A stretch of 64,000 nt of DNA, taken from Taxillus chinensis (Eukaryota > Streptophyta > Magnoliopsida > Santalales > Loranthaceae). Of this stretch, positions 1 through 10,425 are shown piece by piece (the first letter of the stretch is position 1; each line of letters opens with the position of its first letter). A model generated the notes under the pieces. It saw only the letters and a list, made by a program, of their open reading frames with translations, did not search any database and was not told the DNA's origin. The DNA is taken from positions 46,586,284 through 46,650,283 of the forward strand of contig CM042091.1 of NCBI GenBank assembly GCA_023512835.1, given 5' to 3'. The translations under genes and the position numbers were made by a program.

Positions 1-2498
1 GATAGTTGTGTAAATTAATATTACTTGATGACATGACATTTTCAGTCAAAACAAAAGCTAAAGTCATATTTATTTATTTTTTTGCTTTTACTAATGATTT
101 ACCTAATAGAGATGATTTTTAGCTAAATATGAATTTAACTTTTGCTTTTGCATATGGATTGGAGATGTTATTACATTTCAAATAAAAAGAATATTTTACA
201 AATCTTTTACTCTTCCAATAGTTTTTCCGTTATTACATAGTCTATTACACACACCTGATTTTCTGTCAGCAAGAGGCGTGTCTCCATATCAATAGGATTT
301 AACTTAGAGCAGTCACGCTAATTTTTTTATTTTATATAAATAAACATTATATTCCTTTAATTACTATTTATATTATTAAAATATTTTTTTATAATTTAAT
401 ATAAAATAAAAATAAAGTTTATGAAAAACATAACAATATATATAATTTAATAATTATATACAATAAACAGTACTTTACACTACAAAACACTATATAAACT
501 CATAAAAAAAATTTAATATAAAAAATTATTATAGAAATAATTTTATGAATTTTTATTTTTTAAAATAAAAAAACAGATTTCTTTGTTCCGCAGGATGACA
601 GGAAAATATGGGATCTGAGAGATCGGCAGGGGAAAATTAATAAAATATGGGTTGGAGGCTGTTTGCGGTCTTTCATGTAACACTGACATTAGAGACCTTA
701 GACTACCTTCGGCGTCTCCTTACGCCAAGGGCCGGGTTGGAGGTATTCTCTCATTTTTATTGATTTATTTACAGAGTTTCAGAAAAATAGGTGACATATG
801 GAGCGCATAGAGAGGGGAATATACGTACGGAGAGGCCAGGTTTGGAGGTGGGCATCGGGCGAGGAGGATCAACTGAGCTGACTTTTATATTCAGTTGCCA
901 GGTCTCCTTTCTCCTGGAGACACATCGTTGTTTGTTTGTCAGACCAGTGTGATGTTTATGCATCATGCTCTGCTTGTTTCAAGCACCTTTTGCCTTGAGG
1001 ATTACACAAGTTCTTAACTCTAAACCCAGTGTGTCTTCAAATTGTAAAAATTATATCAATCGAGTCAACTCATAATGAAAACATGTGTATATATTGCTTG
1101 CCTACAAGCTGTAAGGGGATCTGAGGTCAATTCATTTCCTGCTTGTGCCAAGGAAATCAGCTATTCATAAAATAAAATAATAATAAAAACATTTTTAGAC
1201 AATAAACGAATTGCAAAGAAAAAAACCAGCAAGGAACAACCCGCAATTCATCTGTGAACTCATGAAAACCTGTATTTCAACTTTTGGGTTCTGGCCGGGA
1301 GTACTGAATATGATGCCTCTCGAAGGCCAATATAGTGGGGAATGCAAAGCTGAATTGAAATAGGCTAGAACCCTTTGCAGGACGAGTGAATCATACAACC
1401 ATTTTAAGAATAAATATTTATATTTAATGAGCATTTTCCGAGGGAGGGCGTTTAATCCCTCGACTACTAGTTTCAGCATAATTAGTTTTGTTAGCCTCTG
1501 CAACACACATATTCCCATCAATAGACCTCTAAAACAAAACCACTACTAAAACTTTCTAGCTATTCTACAGCTTCTATATATAGATGGATGGACTAAAAAT
1601 ACCATATATTGGTTATTACTTGCATTTTCATACATGCATATGGACTAGATCAAACGTCCAAACAACTCAATACCGTAAATTGGTTATTACTTGCATTTCC
1701 ATACTCCAGGTTGGCCAAACTTATTGAGCATTTCTTCTTCCCATCATTCAACGACCACCAATTTCTTTCTTTCTGCGGTTTCCTGTTCAAGACAAAACAG
1801 AAAAGAATATGATTTGATGAGCGTCACGAGAAAAATCCTCCAGGTTCACATAATATGTCCAGCGAGTAACATAACATTAACAGAATACAATCCCAGAATT
1901 CAGTTTTAGAAACTAGAGCAAGAAAATTCACACATGGTCCTTACTCATTCCAACATTTTTAACTAATAATAGTAACCATAGTAACAGAAATAATTGACAT
2001 TTATGTTTTTGACACCAAAGAAACAATATGAAAAGTTAAATCAATGAGTGAAAATAACATGCTAGGTATTAGGATGCACCCTCGCCTTCTCCAAGTTTTA
2101 AAATCTAAGCACTAAGATATCAGCCCTTCTCACACTTCGTTTCATTTCTGTTCTTTCGACTTTGATACAAGATATGGAGCCGTTGTTACAGTGTTACACA
2201 TACCACTCCGTGTGGAAAATTGGCCAATCATCCCTTTCTACCTATTTGCCACATTTCCTGGAATTTGATCTGTTGAATCTCTGCCAAGGGACCAAAACAT
2301 AAGGTAATAACTAAGCTAATACAAGGGACAGCAAACAGGTCCCTGTCCTGTCCTATCCTATCCCTTTTCAACCAGAACTATTCAAACCATCAAGACCAAA
2401 ACCCATAGAATCCAGGATAACATATCGCAAACCCAAAACCAAGCCTAAAAAAGAACATAACTAGGTCTAATTGTTTATAAACTAACTGCTATTTGATA
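1..2498. other. Intergenic, no gene recognised
   Basis: AT-rich DNA apart from a less AT-rich stretch at about 590-990. Short open frames exist on both strands (for example 769-966 minus, 1195-1521 minus and 1609-1812 plus) but none resembles a known protein or shows convincing exon structure. The part from about 2,100 to 2,498 probably includes the 3' UTR of the minus-strand phosphatase gene next door. The 590-990 stretch could be a 3' exon or UTR of a gene lying to the left; this is a guess from base composition only. Confidence 0.5.
306..590. repeat. AT-rich MITE-like element
   Basis: A very AT-rich segment begins with AGAGCAGT and contains TATAATTTAATA and ACTATATAAA motifs. It resembles the AT-rich elements at 4,394-4,735 and 34,958-35,725. 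The right end is not clear and no target duplication was found. Confidence 0.35.
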
Positions 2499-4088
2499 TC
2501 ATTCAGATTCTTCCAAATAACCAAGCCTAAAAAAGAAAGGCAGGCGCTTTAATAGGAAATTACTGGAAGAGCCCCTTTTCCAGAGGACTTGGCCATCAAT
2601 TGTAGTGAAATTTTCATCATCAAGGCGTTTCCAGGTCTTGATGGTCCTCACCACTCCCCAGCCTCCATGACCAGATTTCTTTAACTTGGCCACCACAACC
2701 CTTGCTCTCCTCGACCATCCAGCCTTACCATAAGCGTGGTATCCAAAGCCCCCAGCATAGCAAAGTTGTATACTCGTAAGCTCCCCACAGAAGTCATTGA
2801 GGTGATCATGCCCCGTGAATACAGCCTTCACATCCCCTGCTTCCACCATGGCTGTAAAGAAGCCGGAATTCACAGAAGCAGAGCTAATGGCTTCCTGCTT
2901 GACACCAGTGAAATTTGTTGGCCCAAAGTTCGCATATTCAGGCAAGGGGATATGGAAGTAAACCAGCCCTGGGGCCAGACCATTCTGTTGTGGTCCTGGC
3001 ATTTTCATGTATTGCTCCTGCAATAAACAGGAAGGGCAATGGCTAATGGTAGTAAAAAAGAGACAATCAATCCTATTCAATGTTTTGAATTTCAATACGA
3101 TGCCACAAGATTTAACTGGAAGAGAAGAGCGAAATTGGGTACCCTAAGCTTACTAGAGGTGCGCTGAAACCAAAACTGTTGAGAGGGTTTGATCCAGTCA
3201 TAGCCGGGAATGGAAGGGACTTTGGAGTAATCCCCACTGTCAAGGAAGTAGAGATTCAGGATTGATTTATTCTGCAAAGCCGATCCTTCAGCCCCACCCA
3301 CCTCCAAATTATAGTTGCCAAAGCCATCAATGAACTGCTCCCCCCTCAGGGTTGATTTCGGACAGCGAGTTCTTCATGCCCCTTATATGTTTCATTAAAT
3401 CAAAGCGTGAAAGAGTGGATTCTTGGTCATGGTTTCCTAGAACGGCGGCCCAGGGGATGTTCGATGCCACGGCCGCAGCAAATGCAGCCTCCAATGACTT
3501 CACTGCGTCGCTTGAATCGAGACCAAAAATGTTGTCCCCTGCATTTAATACGACGTAAACACTAAACACGCTTACATGGCAACAAGAAAACATGGGTTTT
3601 GGTAGCCTTTTTTTTTCTTCTAAACTTAACATGGATTTTGATAGTTGTTATTTATGTGATGGTTATTTGAAGCTATGCTATAACTGCACGAAAGGTGTTT
3701 GTTTAAAGTCCCTAACGACAATATCACAAGGCGGCCGATAACTAAATAAGTGATAGCAGACTGCAGACATACCGGTGAAGACGATGAGATTGGGCTTTTC
3801 GGCGCGGATCATTCGGATGACGAAGGCGGTGGTGTTGAGGTCGGAACAGGAGGCCTCCTGTTCCGGTAAAACGTTCAAGCAGGGCGTGTTCTTGCCGTCG
3901 GCGTAGTGCATGTCCGCCACTTGCAGTATTTTGAACTTGCCGTCTACCCCGAATTGCAGTGATCGCCGCCGATCCGATGCGGCGGCGGAGATACCAATCT
4001 GAACGCAGCAGAGTGAAAGAATTACCCCCGCCGCCGCCGTAGCGGCGACCGATGACTGAGAAGTCTTCTTCTTGGGCGACCTCACCAT
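2499..4088 (-). CDS. PAP29: Purple acid phosphatase 29-like protein, with a frameshift in exon 2
   Basis: A metallophosphoesterase of the plant 'probable inactive PAP29' group, expected to be secreted or vacuolar. Exons on the minus strand are 4088-3773, 3538-3143 and 3017-2499, joined at GT-AG introns (donors GTATGT and GTACCC). The ATG at 4088 starts a basic N-terminus followed by a hydrophobic stretch (residues about 14-37) that fits a signal peptide. Metal-ligand motifs are present in order: D59-x-H61, GDN at 106-108, GNHD at 140-143, H259 in YFHIP and GHDH at 306-309. Ignoring one base, the product would be about 409 aa, near the usual length of this family. The oddity is a run of six G on the coding strand (plus-strand C-run 3340-3345) near residue 170. 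The conserved downstream frame is reached only if the run were five, so as read the protein stops soon after. It may be a sequencing error or a recent pseudogenising mutation. The rest of the gene looks intact. Confidence 0.88.
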
Positions 4089-4337
4089 TTTTCATCCAAC
4101 TTGTGTTGTGTGGCACGCAGGCCATCTGTATCATTTTCAACTTAAAAGCTAGACATTACTTTAGTAGGCGGGGGAACGAGGAATGTGGTGGGAGTGAAAA
4201 TAGAATTTCAATGCATGATTTTAATGATTTGACAGGAAGGGAATGATTTTATTAAGGTAAAAATATCCGCACCCACTGCACTAATAATCGTAATAAAAGT
4301 TTTTAACCATCGAAAATGATTTATGAAGTTATACTCA

Positions 4338-4376
<39 letters not shown>

Positions 4377-4388
4377 GGGGGGGGGGGG
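4338..4388. repeat. Compound microsatellite (TA)n(TG)n(G)13
   Basis: TA repeats run into TG repeats and then 13 consecutive G (4376-4388). It sits about 250 bp upstream of the phosphatase start codon, so it lies in or near that gene's promoter. Confidence 0.9.
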
Positions 4389-4393
4389 AATGC

Positions 4394-4735
4394 TAAGAGC
4401 AACAACAATAATAATAAGTATTTTATTTCTATAGTTGTTTAGATGTGAAAATAATTTTTTTGCTATCAATTTCAACAATCATCTTTATTTTAATTTTTTT
4501 AATTAAACTAATAATAATAATAAAATAATTAATAAGGAAAGAGGGAGGAGAGTGTATAAAAAATAGGAAAAAATAATATAATATTATATAAAGAGTAAAT
4601 AATAACTTTTTATTTTTGAATAGTCACTATAGCAAATTTCATTTGTAGAGAATATAATAGAGAGCTTATTAAAGTGGAATTTTTAGGTTTAACTCTTTAT
4701 TTGTAGAGAATAAAGAGTCTTGGAATCGCTCTAAC
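4394..4735. repeat. AT-rich MITE-like element
   Basis: Ends look like short inverted repeats: TAAGAGC at the left and GCTCTAA at the right. The interior is AT-rich with TAA/TAAA stretches, as in the elements near 34,958-35,725. It lies upstream of the phosphatase gene. Confidence 0.45.
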
Positions 4736-5288
4736 TTGAAAAAAACAACTATCTTAAAATGAGCAAAATTAATATGAACTATTAGATTTTATTTAATTTG
4801 ATCTAATGGTTCTAAATAATTATAATTAATTAATTATTAAAAATACCATCCGTTTGTAAATACAAACCCTACCTTACTTAGATGTGCCGCATCTCTACTC
4901 CATCCAGATCAACGCACCTTTCATCTACGTCTTTGTCTCTCCCTGCACAACTGTCTTGTCCCTCGCCCATCTTTTCTGCTGCCATGACTGATGTTGAGCC
5001 ACCCCCACGTAAGCAACCCCAGCAAATCAAAAACCCATCGCCATGGTCTAGATGCTTGCACCCAATCCGCTATGTTGCCTTCCATGGCTTCATCCTTCTT
5101 CCGGCGGCAACCATCATCCACCGGGCCACATATCTGCTTTAGAATGGATTTGGGAATTATCATATGTATGATAACAATTGTGGGGACTTTGCTTTGTTTT
5201 GGTGGTCATACTAAAATGTTTTTTCTTAATTGTTGTTGAAAGGACTCATATCCTAGTCCTGAGAGTTAAAGGTTGTGAGGTGCCTTAT
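4736..5288. other. Intergenic, no gene recognised
   Basis: Contains short open frames on both strands between about 4,880 and 5,240, of C-rich, low-complexity character (Pro, Ser and Thr rich when read on the plus strand). None resembles a known family. Confidence 0.4.
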
Positions 5289-6180
5289 TGTAATAACTCG
5301 TCTTTAGGGAGGTAGGGAGTTAGTTATTTGTGTGGTTAGGCAAGGAAGGACTGTTGACCAGACGGTTAACGAGAGTCCGAGGGCAACCTTGGTTAATGTG
5401 AAGGCTTGGTTGATGTGGGATTGGTCGACGTGGTCGACCTGGCATGGTGAGTGGTCAATGCCGATCAGAGGAGTTTCCAGAGAGTTTGGTCGATGTGAGA
5501 TGAATTTCGATATGTGATCAACGCGGTCATTGGTCAAGGTCGACCAGTGCAATTTCTTGAGAGGTCTCCCAAGTGTGTTGGTCAACAGGAGATGGTTGGT
5601 TGACGTGGGTCGATGTGCAGTCAACGTGGTCAATTTAGGTGCACATCGACCAGATCTGAAGCGGTATTGGTCGACCTGAATATCTAGTCGATGCGAGAGA
5701 ATGGTGGTCGATATGATCGATCTCGAGGTTTTTTCGGTCGACGTCGACCCTAATTCAGTGTATTTTTGACGTATGTCGTATTTGTCTACGATTGTAGGGT
5801 TTCCAGGGTTCGGTTTTCGGACGCCGTCGAGAGAGAGAGAGAGAGAGTCATTGGTTCGACTGTTGCCGCTACATTCTTGGAAGAGGGAGGCGCTATCGGA
5901 GTGGGGCAAGGAGCAAAAAAAAATTCTTCAAGCCGAAACCCTAACTAATCGGATTCGAGGTAGGTGGTTCTGTCCCATTGAATCTGTTTCAAAGGTTGTA
6001 GAAATTCTAAATGTTGAGATTTCAAATTCTATTTTGCTAAAATGGTTCGAAAAGCTATTGTATTGTGATGAGTGACCTTGATATCAATATGCATTGAGAT
6101 TCATTGATTTATATGCGTATATGAGTATGTTGTGTTGTGACATTTGAATAAAGACATTTGAATAAAGGTGGTCTGGATAT
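5289..6180 (+). mobile_element. Left half of a split chromovirus-like LTR
   Basis: Begins TGTAATAACTCG, the type of LTR start seen in plant Ty3/gypsy chromoviruses (Tekay-like), and is interrupted at 6,180 by the element at 6,181-17,806. The right half resumes at 17,812 and ends GTGTTACA at 18,613. Together the halves make about 1.69 kb with TG...CA ends, which suggests a solo LTR. No clean target duplication was found at the outer ends, so the exact limits are uncertain. It includes a (GA)n stretch near 5,829 and many GTCGAC and TTGAC words. Confidence 0.6.
5340..5770. promoter_or_regulatory. Dense cluster of W-box-like TTGAC cores in an LTR
   Basis: About eight TTGAC cores (either strand) and many GTCGA words occur within 430 bp. 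TTGAC is the core of the W-box bound by WRKY factors. Any regulatory role is inference from motif density alone. Confidence 0.35.
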
Positions 6181-9100
6181 TGTCATCACCGGATTTCGTC
6201 CGAGGAGAAACCCGCTTTTGGGGATGCGGTTCTCCCACCCTTCACCCGAATGGTGATAAAAAAAAGAACAGAGTCACCACTAACTGTTTTTGGGTGCAGT
6301 TGATCACCTAAAATGATCTACGTTACCAAAACTGAGTTTGAGAGTTTGTTATGCGCGAGGAAGGATTAACACCCCCGCATCGCCCTTTTGATACCTATCT
6401 TAGGAGTTGGGAGGTTTCTAATTTGTTTTAACCGTTTGGTTAAATTTCACTTGTCTGAATCTAAATATATTTTATTCCTAAGGGTCTAAAGTTTCTATTG
6501 TTTTATTTTCTAAGTTATTTGTTATAGTTAAAATTCAATTCAATTTACCTAAGAGATCTAAAGTGAACCTAAAAAGAAATATGTCAAAAGAATTTTTTGT
6601 AAGGGATAAATCCAATTAAATGAAAATCTAAATTGTATATGAAAAAAAAACATTTTTTTTTACTTTAAAGAATATTTGCAACTAGAAATGAATTTAATTT
6701 ATTTTGTTTTGTTTGATTTTGAAAAATGTCTTTATTTTGCCTTTGAAAAAAACATTATTTTGAAAGAAACATCAAAGAAAACCTTTTTAGCAAGAGTCTC
6801 AAGCAAACAAAAATAAAATAAAATAAAATAAAAGTGACGGTGTGTGATTAGTGGCATCCACAAAATAAAACAAAAAAAATCTCTTTTCATTTCTTTTTCA
6901 TCCTTTTTTCCTCTCTTTTTCCTCTGCTATTTTCTTTTTTCTTTCTTTTTTTCTTTTCTTTTTGCTTTTTTTTTTGGGTACATGTTACAATGAGAAGCCT
7001 TGGGCTTGATTACAAATATGAATAAAAAATAAAAAAGTAAAAAAGTAAAAAAGATTAGAAGTATAAAATTAACCTGCAACACCAATCGTTAGAGGAGACA
7101 TATATGTATGATTAATTGCAGAACAGGTGACTAAACCCCAAACCAAAAGTTACATGAGACTAAAATAATAATAATAATAACACCAAAGGGCCCCAAACAC
7201 TGTTGTCAGGCTTTAAACAAACGACACGCAAGACCCACATCAAAACCGCAAACCATGTATAAACGCAAGAGAGAAGACGAGGACAGAGATATCATTTAAC
7301 AATGTTGAAAATCAGAGTCGCGGCCATGGATCATCATCATGAGTTACAACACATCAAAACACAAAAAGCATAAGTCAGAGAACATGACAAACGACGAGAA
7401 AACCAAAATTGGAATTAAGACCAAAACGGGAGAGAACGTGAGAGAAGACACGGGAAAACCCTAAGGAAATATATAACTAATGCCCACCAAAACATGGACT
7501 CATTGAACATGAGAAAATAGGGAAAACATAGGAAATACAGTGTTATTCAATATTACAAACATGAAATCATGGATCAAAGCAAACCTGGAAGTCCCTGGAT
7601 CTTATATTGAGTCTTAAAACACAATTTTCAATGGATTTATATGCTATTTCTTTTCAACCACAGCCAACACAAAACACGGTATCACAAACATTCTATATAG
7701 AGACGAAACAGTCCTGACATGAGATAGAAAACAACAATATAGAGAAAAAGGCACAACAAGCAACGATGAAACATATACCATATACACAAACACAAATCAA
7801 TAGAGCATCAGACATTGAGTATTGAGCACACCAAAAATAGCCCAGCGAACAGGTGGATGGTGAAGCCGGGGGAAACCAGGCAGTGAAGGCCTCGTGGTGC
7901 AACAGTCTTCCTGGCGGTGTTGTAATGTCGAGCAACGACCGCTCCAGAGGGGATTGGATGTGTCACTAAAGGGATCGATAGTCGCGTCTGGACCGGGGTT
8001 GATGTCGCGTACGCCGTTCGGGAGGCTTGGGCCATGGAGGTGTGCCGCGGTCGAAAAATTCAACGTCGTCCGATCTGTGTGGCAACGTTGTGGGCTACTG
8101 AGCTACTATGGTAGGAGGGAGGAACAAGGTCAACGGTGGCCAACGAGGTGACTTTCGGTTGGGGTATGGATTGGAGATGATGATGGGTAATGGCAAAGGG
8201 GGTATGACATTCGTGCGGAGCAATGGCTTCGCAGAGGAGTCCGCGTAGTTGATTGTAGTGGCGCGACGTGGGCCGGCAAGGGACCCGATCGGAAGAGACG
8301 AGGGGGATGGGAGAAGCTTGTAGACGACGACGTTAGCGAGATGGATTCTAGCTAGAATTTTGTGAGGGGATGAAAGATTGAGGGGGTTGTGGCTTTTTAT
8401 ATGGCTGACCGGCGATAGAACGTCCGGCCGGGGGACTCTCCATGGCGACTGGGGAAGAAGATGGAGTTTAGGATTTTTGAGATTGTGAGAGCCCCCCGGC
8501 TAGTGGTGGTTTGATGGGTTTAAATAGGAGAAGGATTAGGGTGACCTATGGCGGCTTGGCGAGGATGGCTCGGGGATTTGAGGTTTGGCCATGGCTCAGG
8601 TCGGTTTGAGAGGGGGCGAGGTGGTTTGGCTCGAGTGGACTGGGTCCATGGGAAAGAAGAGAGGAGAAGTATAGAGGATGGTGGGTTGTGCTGGCTGGGC
8701 TGGAGATGCCATGGTCCTCCGGCTGGTGCGGCGCGGCGAGGGGGGAAACAACGACTGCGTCGTCTTCGTTGAGGGAGATGACGAAGAGATAAGGATGAAA
8801 ATCGTGTGGTGGTATTTTTTGTTTTTGTTTATTTGATTTTGTTTTTATTTATTTATTTATTATTTGTGTTTTGTTTTTGTTTTACACGAATCAGAAGACG
8901 ACACGTGGCTAAGGGAAGCGGGAAAAGCAAAGAGAAAAGAAAAAGAAGAATTTCTTGCTCCATTTTGTAATTTTTAACTGATATTTTGGGTTTTTGGGAT
9001 CGACAGAACAATCCGACTTTCAATAAAATGTGAAACAATTATTTTTGGACTCAGGACGTCACAACGAGCGATCCCGTGTCATTTTTGTTTGAAAATGAGT

Positions 9101-9549
9101 TTGTTTTTGTGCCAAGACTGTACTGCGCGTTCCTAAACCGCTTTATTACAGAAAAAATATTTTTTATTTTTCCAAAAATAAGCTCTATGAACGAATATAT
9201 ACAATATATATGTCAAAATTCTTAGAATGATGAGAAGATTAAGAACATGAGGTTCATGACCTGATCCGGAGTATCTTTTTAAATATTGGCCGCTAGTTCA
9301 TCGCCGTTAGCGGTCCAAATGCCATTTTGACTATAAGTTCTTCATTTGACCTCGGATTTGAGCACGATCGAAGGCGTCGATCATCAAATTTAATTTTCTA
9401 TCACATGGGACTGAATTTTGGTGTTTGAAAGCTTTTTTTTTAAAGAAGTCATTGAAATTATTCCCTTGAATCGACTGTCACGTCTTTTATTTAATGTATA
9501 AAGTGAAAAATGAATGTTATGTCCAACTCGGACAAAATGGGGTCCAACA
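6181..9549 (-). repeat. Full-length 3' LTR (3,369 bp)
   Basis: Plus-strand limits TG...CA. Positions 6181 to about 6970 match 16903 to about 17690, and 9430-9549 match 17690-17806. The middle part, about 2.46 kb, is missing from the other LTR. The 8,800-9,549 part also resembles 23,450-24,150, so the middle is ancestral. Short open frames inside, such as 7894-8151 and 8548-8772 on the plus strand, look like chance frames. Confidence 0.85.
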
Positions 9550-9562
9550 GCTGCCCCTCTTT
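9550..9562 (-). other. Polypurine tract of the outer element
   Basis: On the minus strand this reads AAAGAGGGGCAGC and abuts the TGTTGG start of the LTR. That is the standard place for plus-strand priming of reverse transcription and resembles Tat-lineage tracts. It fixes the element's orientation. Confidence 0.7.
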
Positions 9563-9879
9563 GTACATTGTTTGTAGACAAACAATGTGCAAAGATAAGA
9601 ATGGAATCATTTTGGACGGGTTGGAGCACTTACCCGACTTACCTGATGCCAGAGCAAGGTAGAACGTCATGGTTGGAAAGGAGGCTTTTAAGGCCAATGA
9701 AAATTGAAGAAGCATCTAGGGCCAATAGGAATTGGAAAGGGCAAAAATTTGTCGGCAGTTTAAAAGGCATCTATGTGTAACAGGAAATGACAAGGCATCT
9801 AGGGCCGACAGGAATTGAAAGGCAAGGTTAGATAGATGCAGGAGAACTGCCTGCGGACTTCCCAAATGGAGAAAACGAG

Positions 9880-10425
9880 AAGGATTAGTGCAGGGGAACC
9901 ACCTGCGGACTTACTTGAAATTGAAAAGAAAATGTGGGATAGGTGCAGGGAAACTGCCTGCGGACTTCCCGAAATTAAATTTAAAAACTAAAGATAGTTT
10001 CCGGGGACCTGCCGGTGGACTTCCTGAAAGAATGAAAAAGAAAGGTGGGATAGGTACAGGGGGCCTGCCTGCAGACTTCCCGAAAGGAAAATTTAAAACT
10101 AAGGATAGTTGCCGGGGACCTGCCGGTGGACTTCTTGGAAGAATGAAAAAAAAAGGTAGGATAGGTGCAGGGGACCTGCCTGCGGACTTCCCAAAAGTAA
10201 ATTTTAAAACTAAGGATAGTTGTTGGGGACCTGCCGGTGGACTTTCTGGAAGAATGAAAAAGAAAGGTGGGATAGGTACAGGGGACCTGCCTGCGGACTT
10301 CCCAAAAGTAAATTTAAAAACGAAAGAAAAAAAGGAAAAGAAAGATGGGATAGGTGCAGGGGAACTACCTGCGGACTTCCTAAAAGGATAAAAAGGATAT
10401 GGATATGTACAGGGGATGACCTTTA
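9880..10425. repeat. 111-bp tandem repeat array
   Basis: The word GGGATAGGT recurs, with small changes, from 9936, 10047, 10158 and 10269: exact 111-bp spacing. The last step to 10347 is shortened to 78 bp. Units contain paired CCTGCNGGTGGACTT and CCTGCGGACTT words. Because 111 is divisible by three, a 167-codon frame on the plus strand stays open (9888-10391), but it is antisense to the element and repetitive, so I do not call a gene. Confidence 0.9.

Noticed and set aside
3678..3772. Extension of the first phosphatase exon past the GTATGT
   Set aside because: The conserved GDN motif is formed only by splicing at 3773/3538.
5304..5909. A 201-codon minus-strand open frame
   Set aside because: It lies within an LTR rich in GTCGAC/TTGAC words, with no recognisable domain.
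7894..8772. Open frames inside the long LTR
   Set aside because: Absent from the partner LTR, no known domain, and GC-rich LTR DNA gives chance frames.
9888..10391. A 167-codon plus-strand open frame with repeated GLPADFPK-like units
   Set aside because: It is the 111-bp tandem repeat read antisense to its retroelement; period divisible by three keeps it open.
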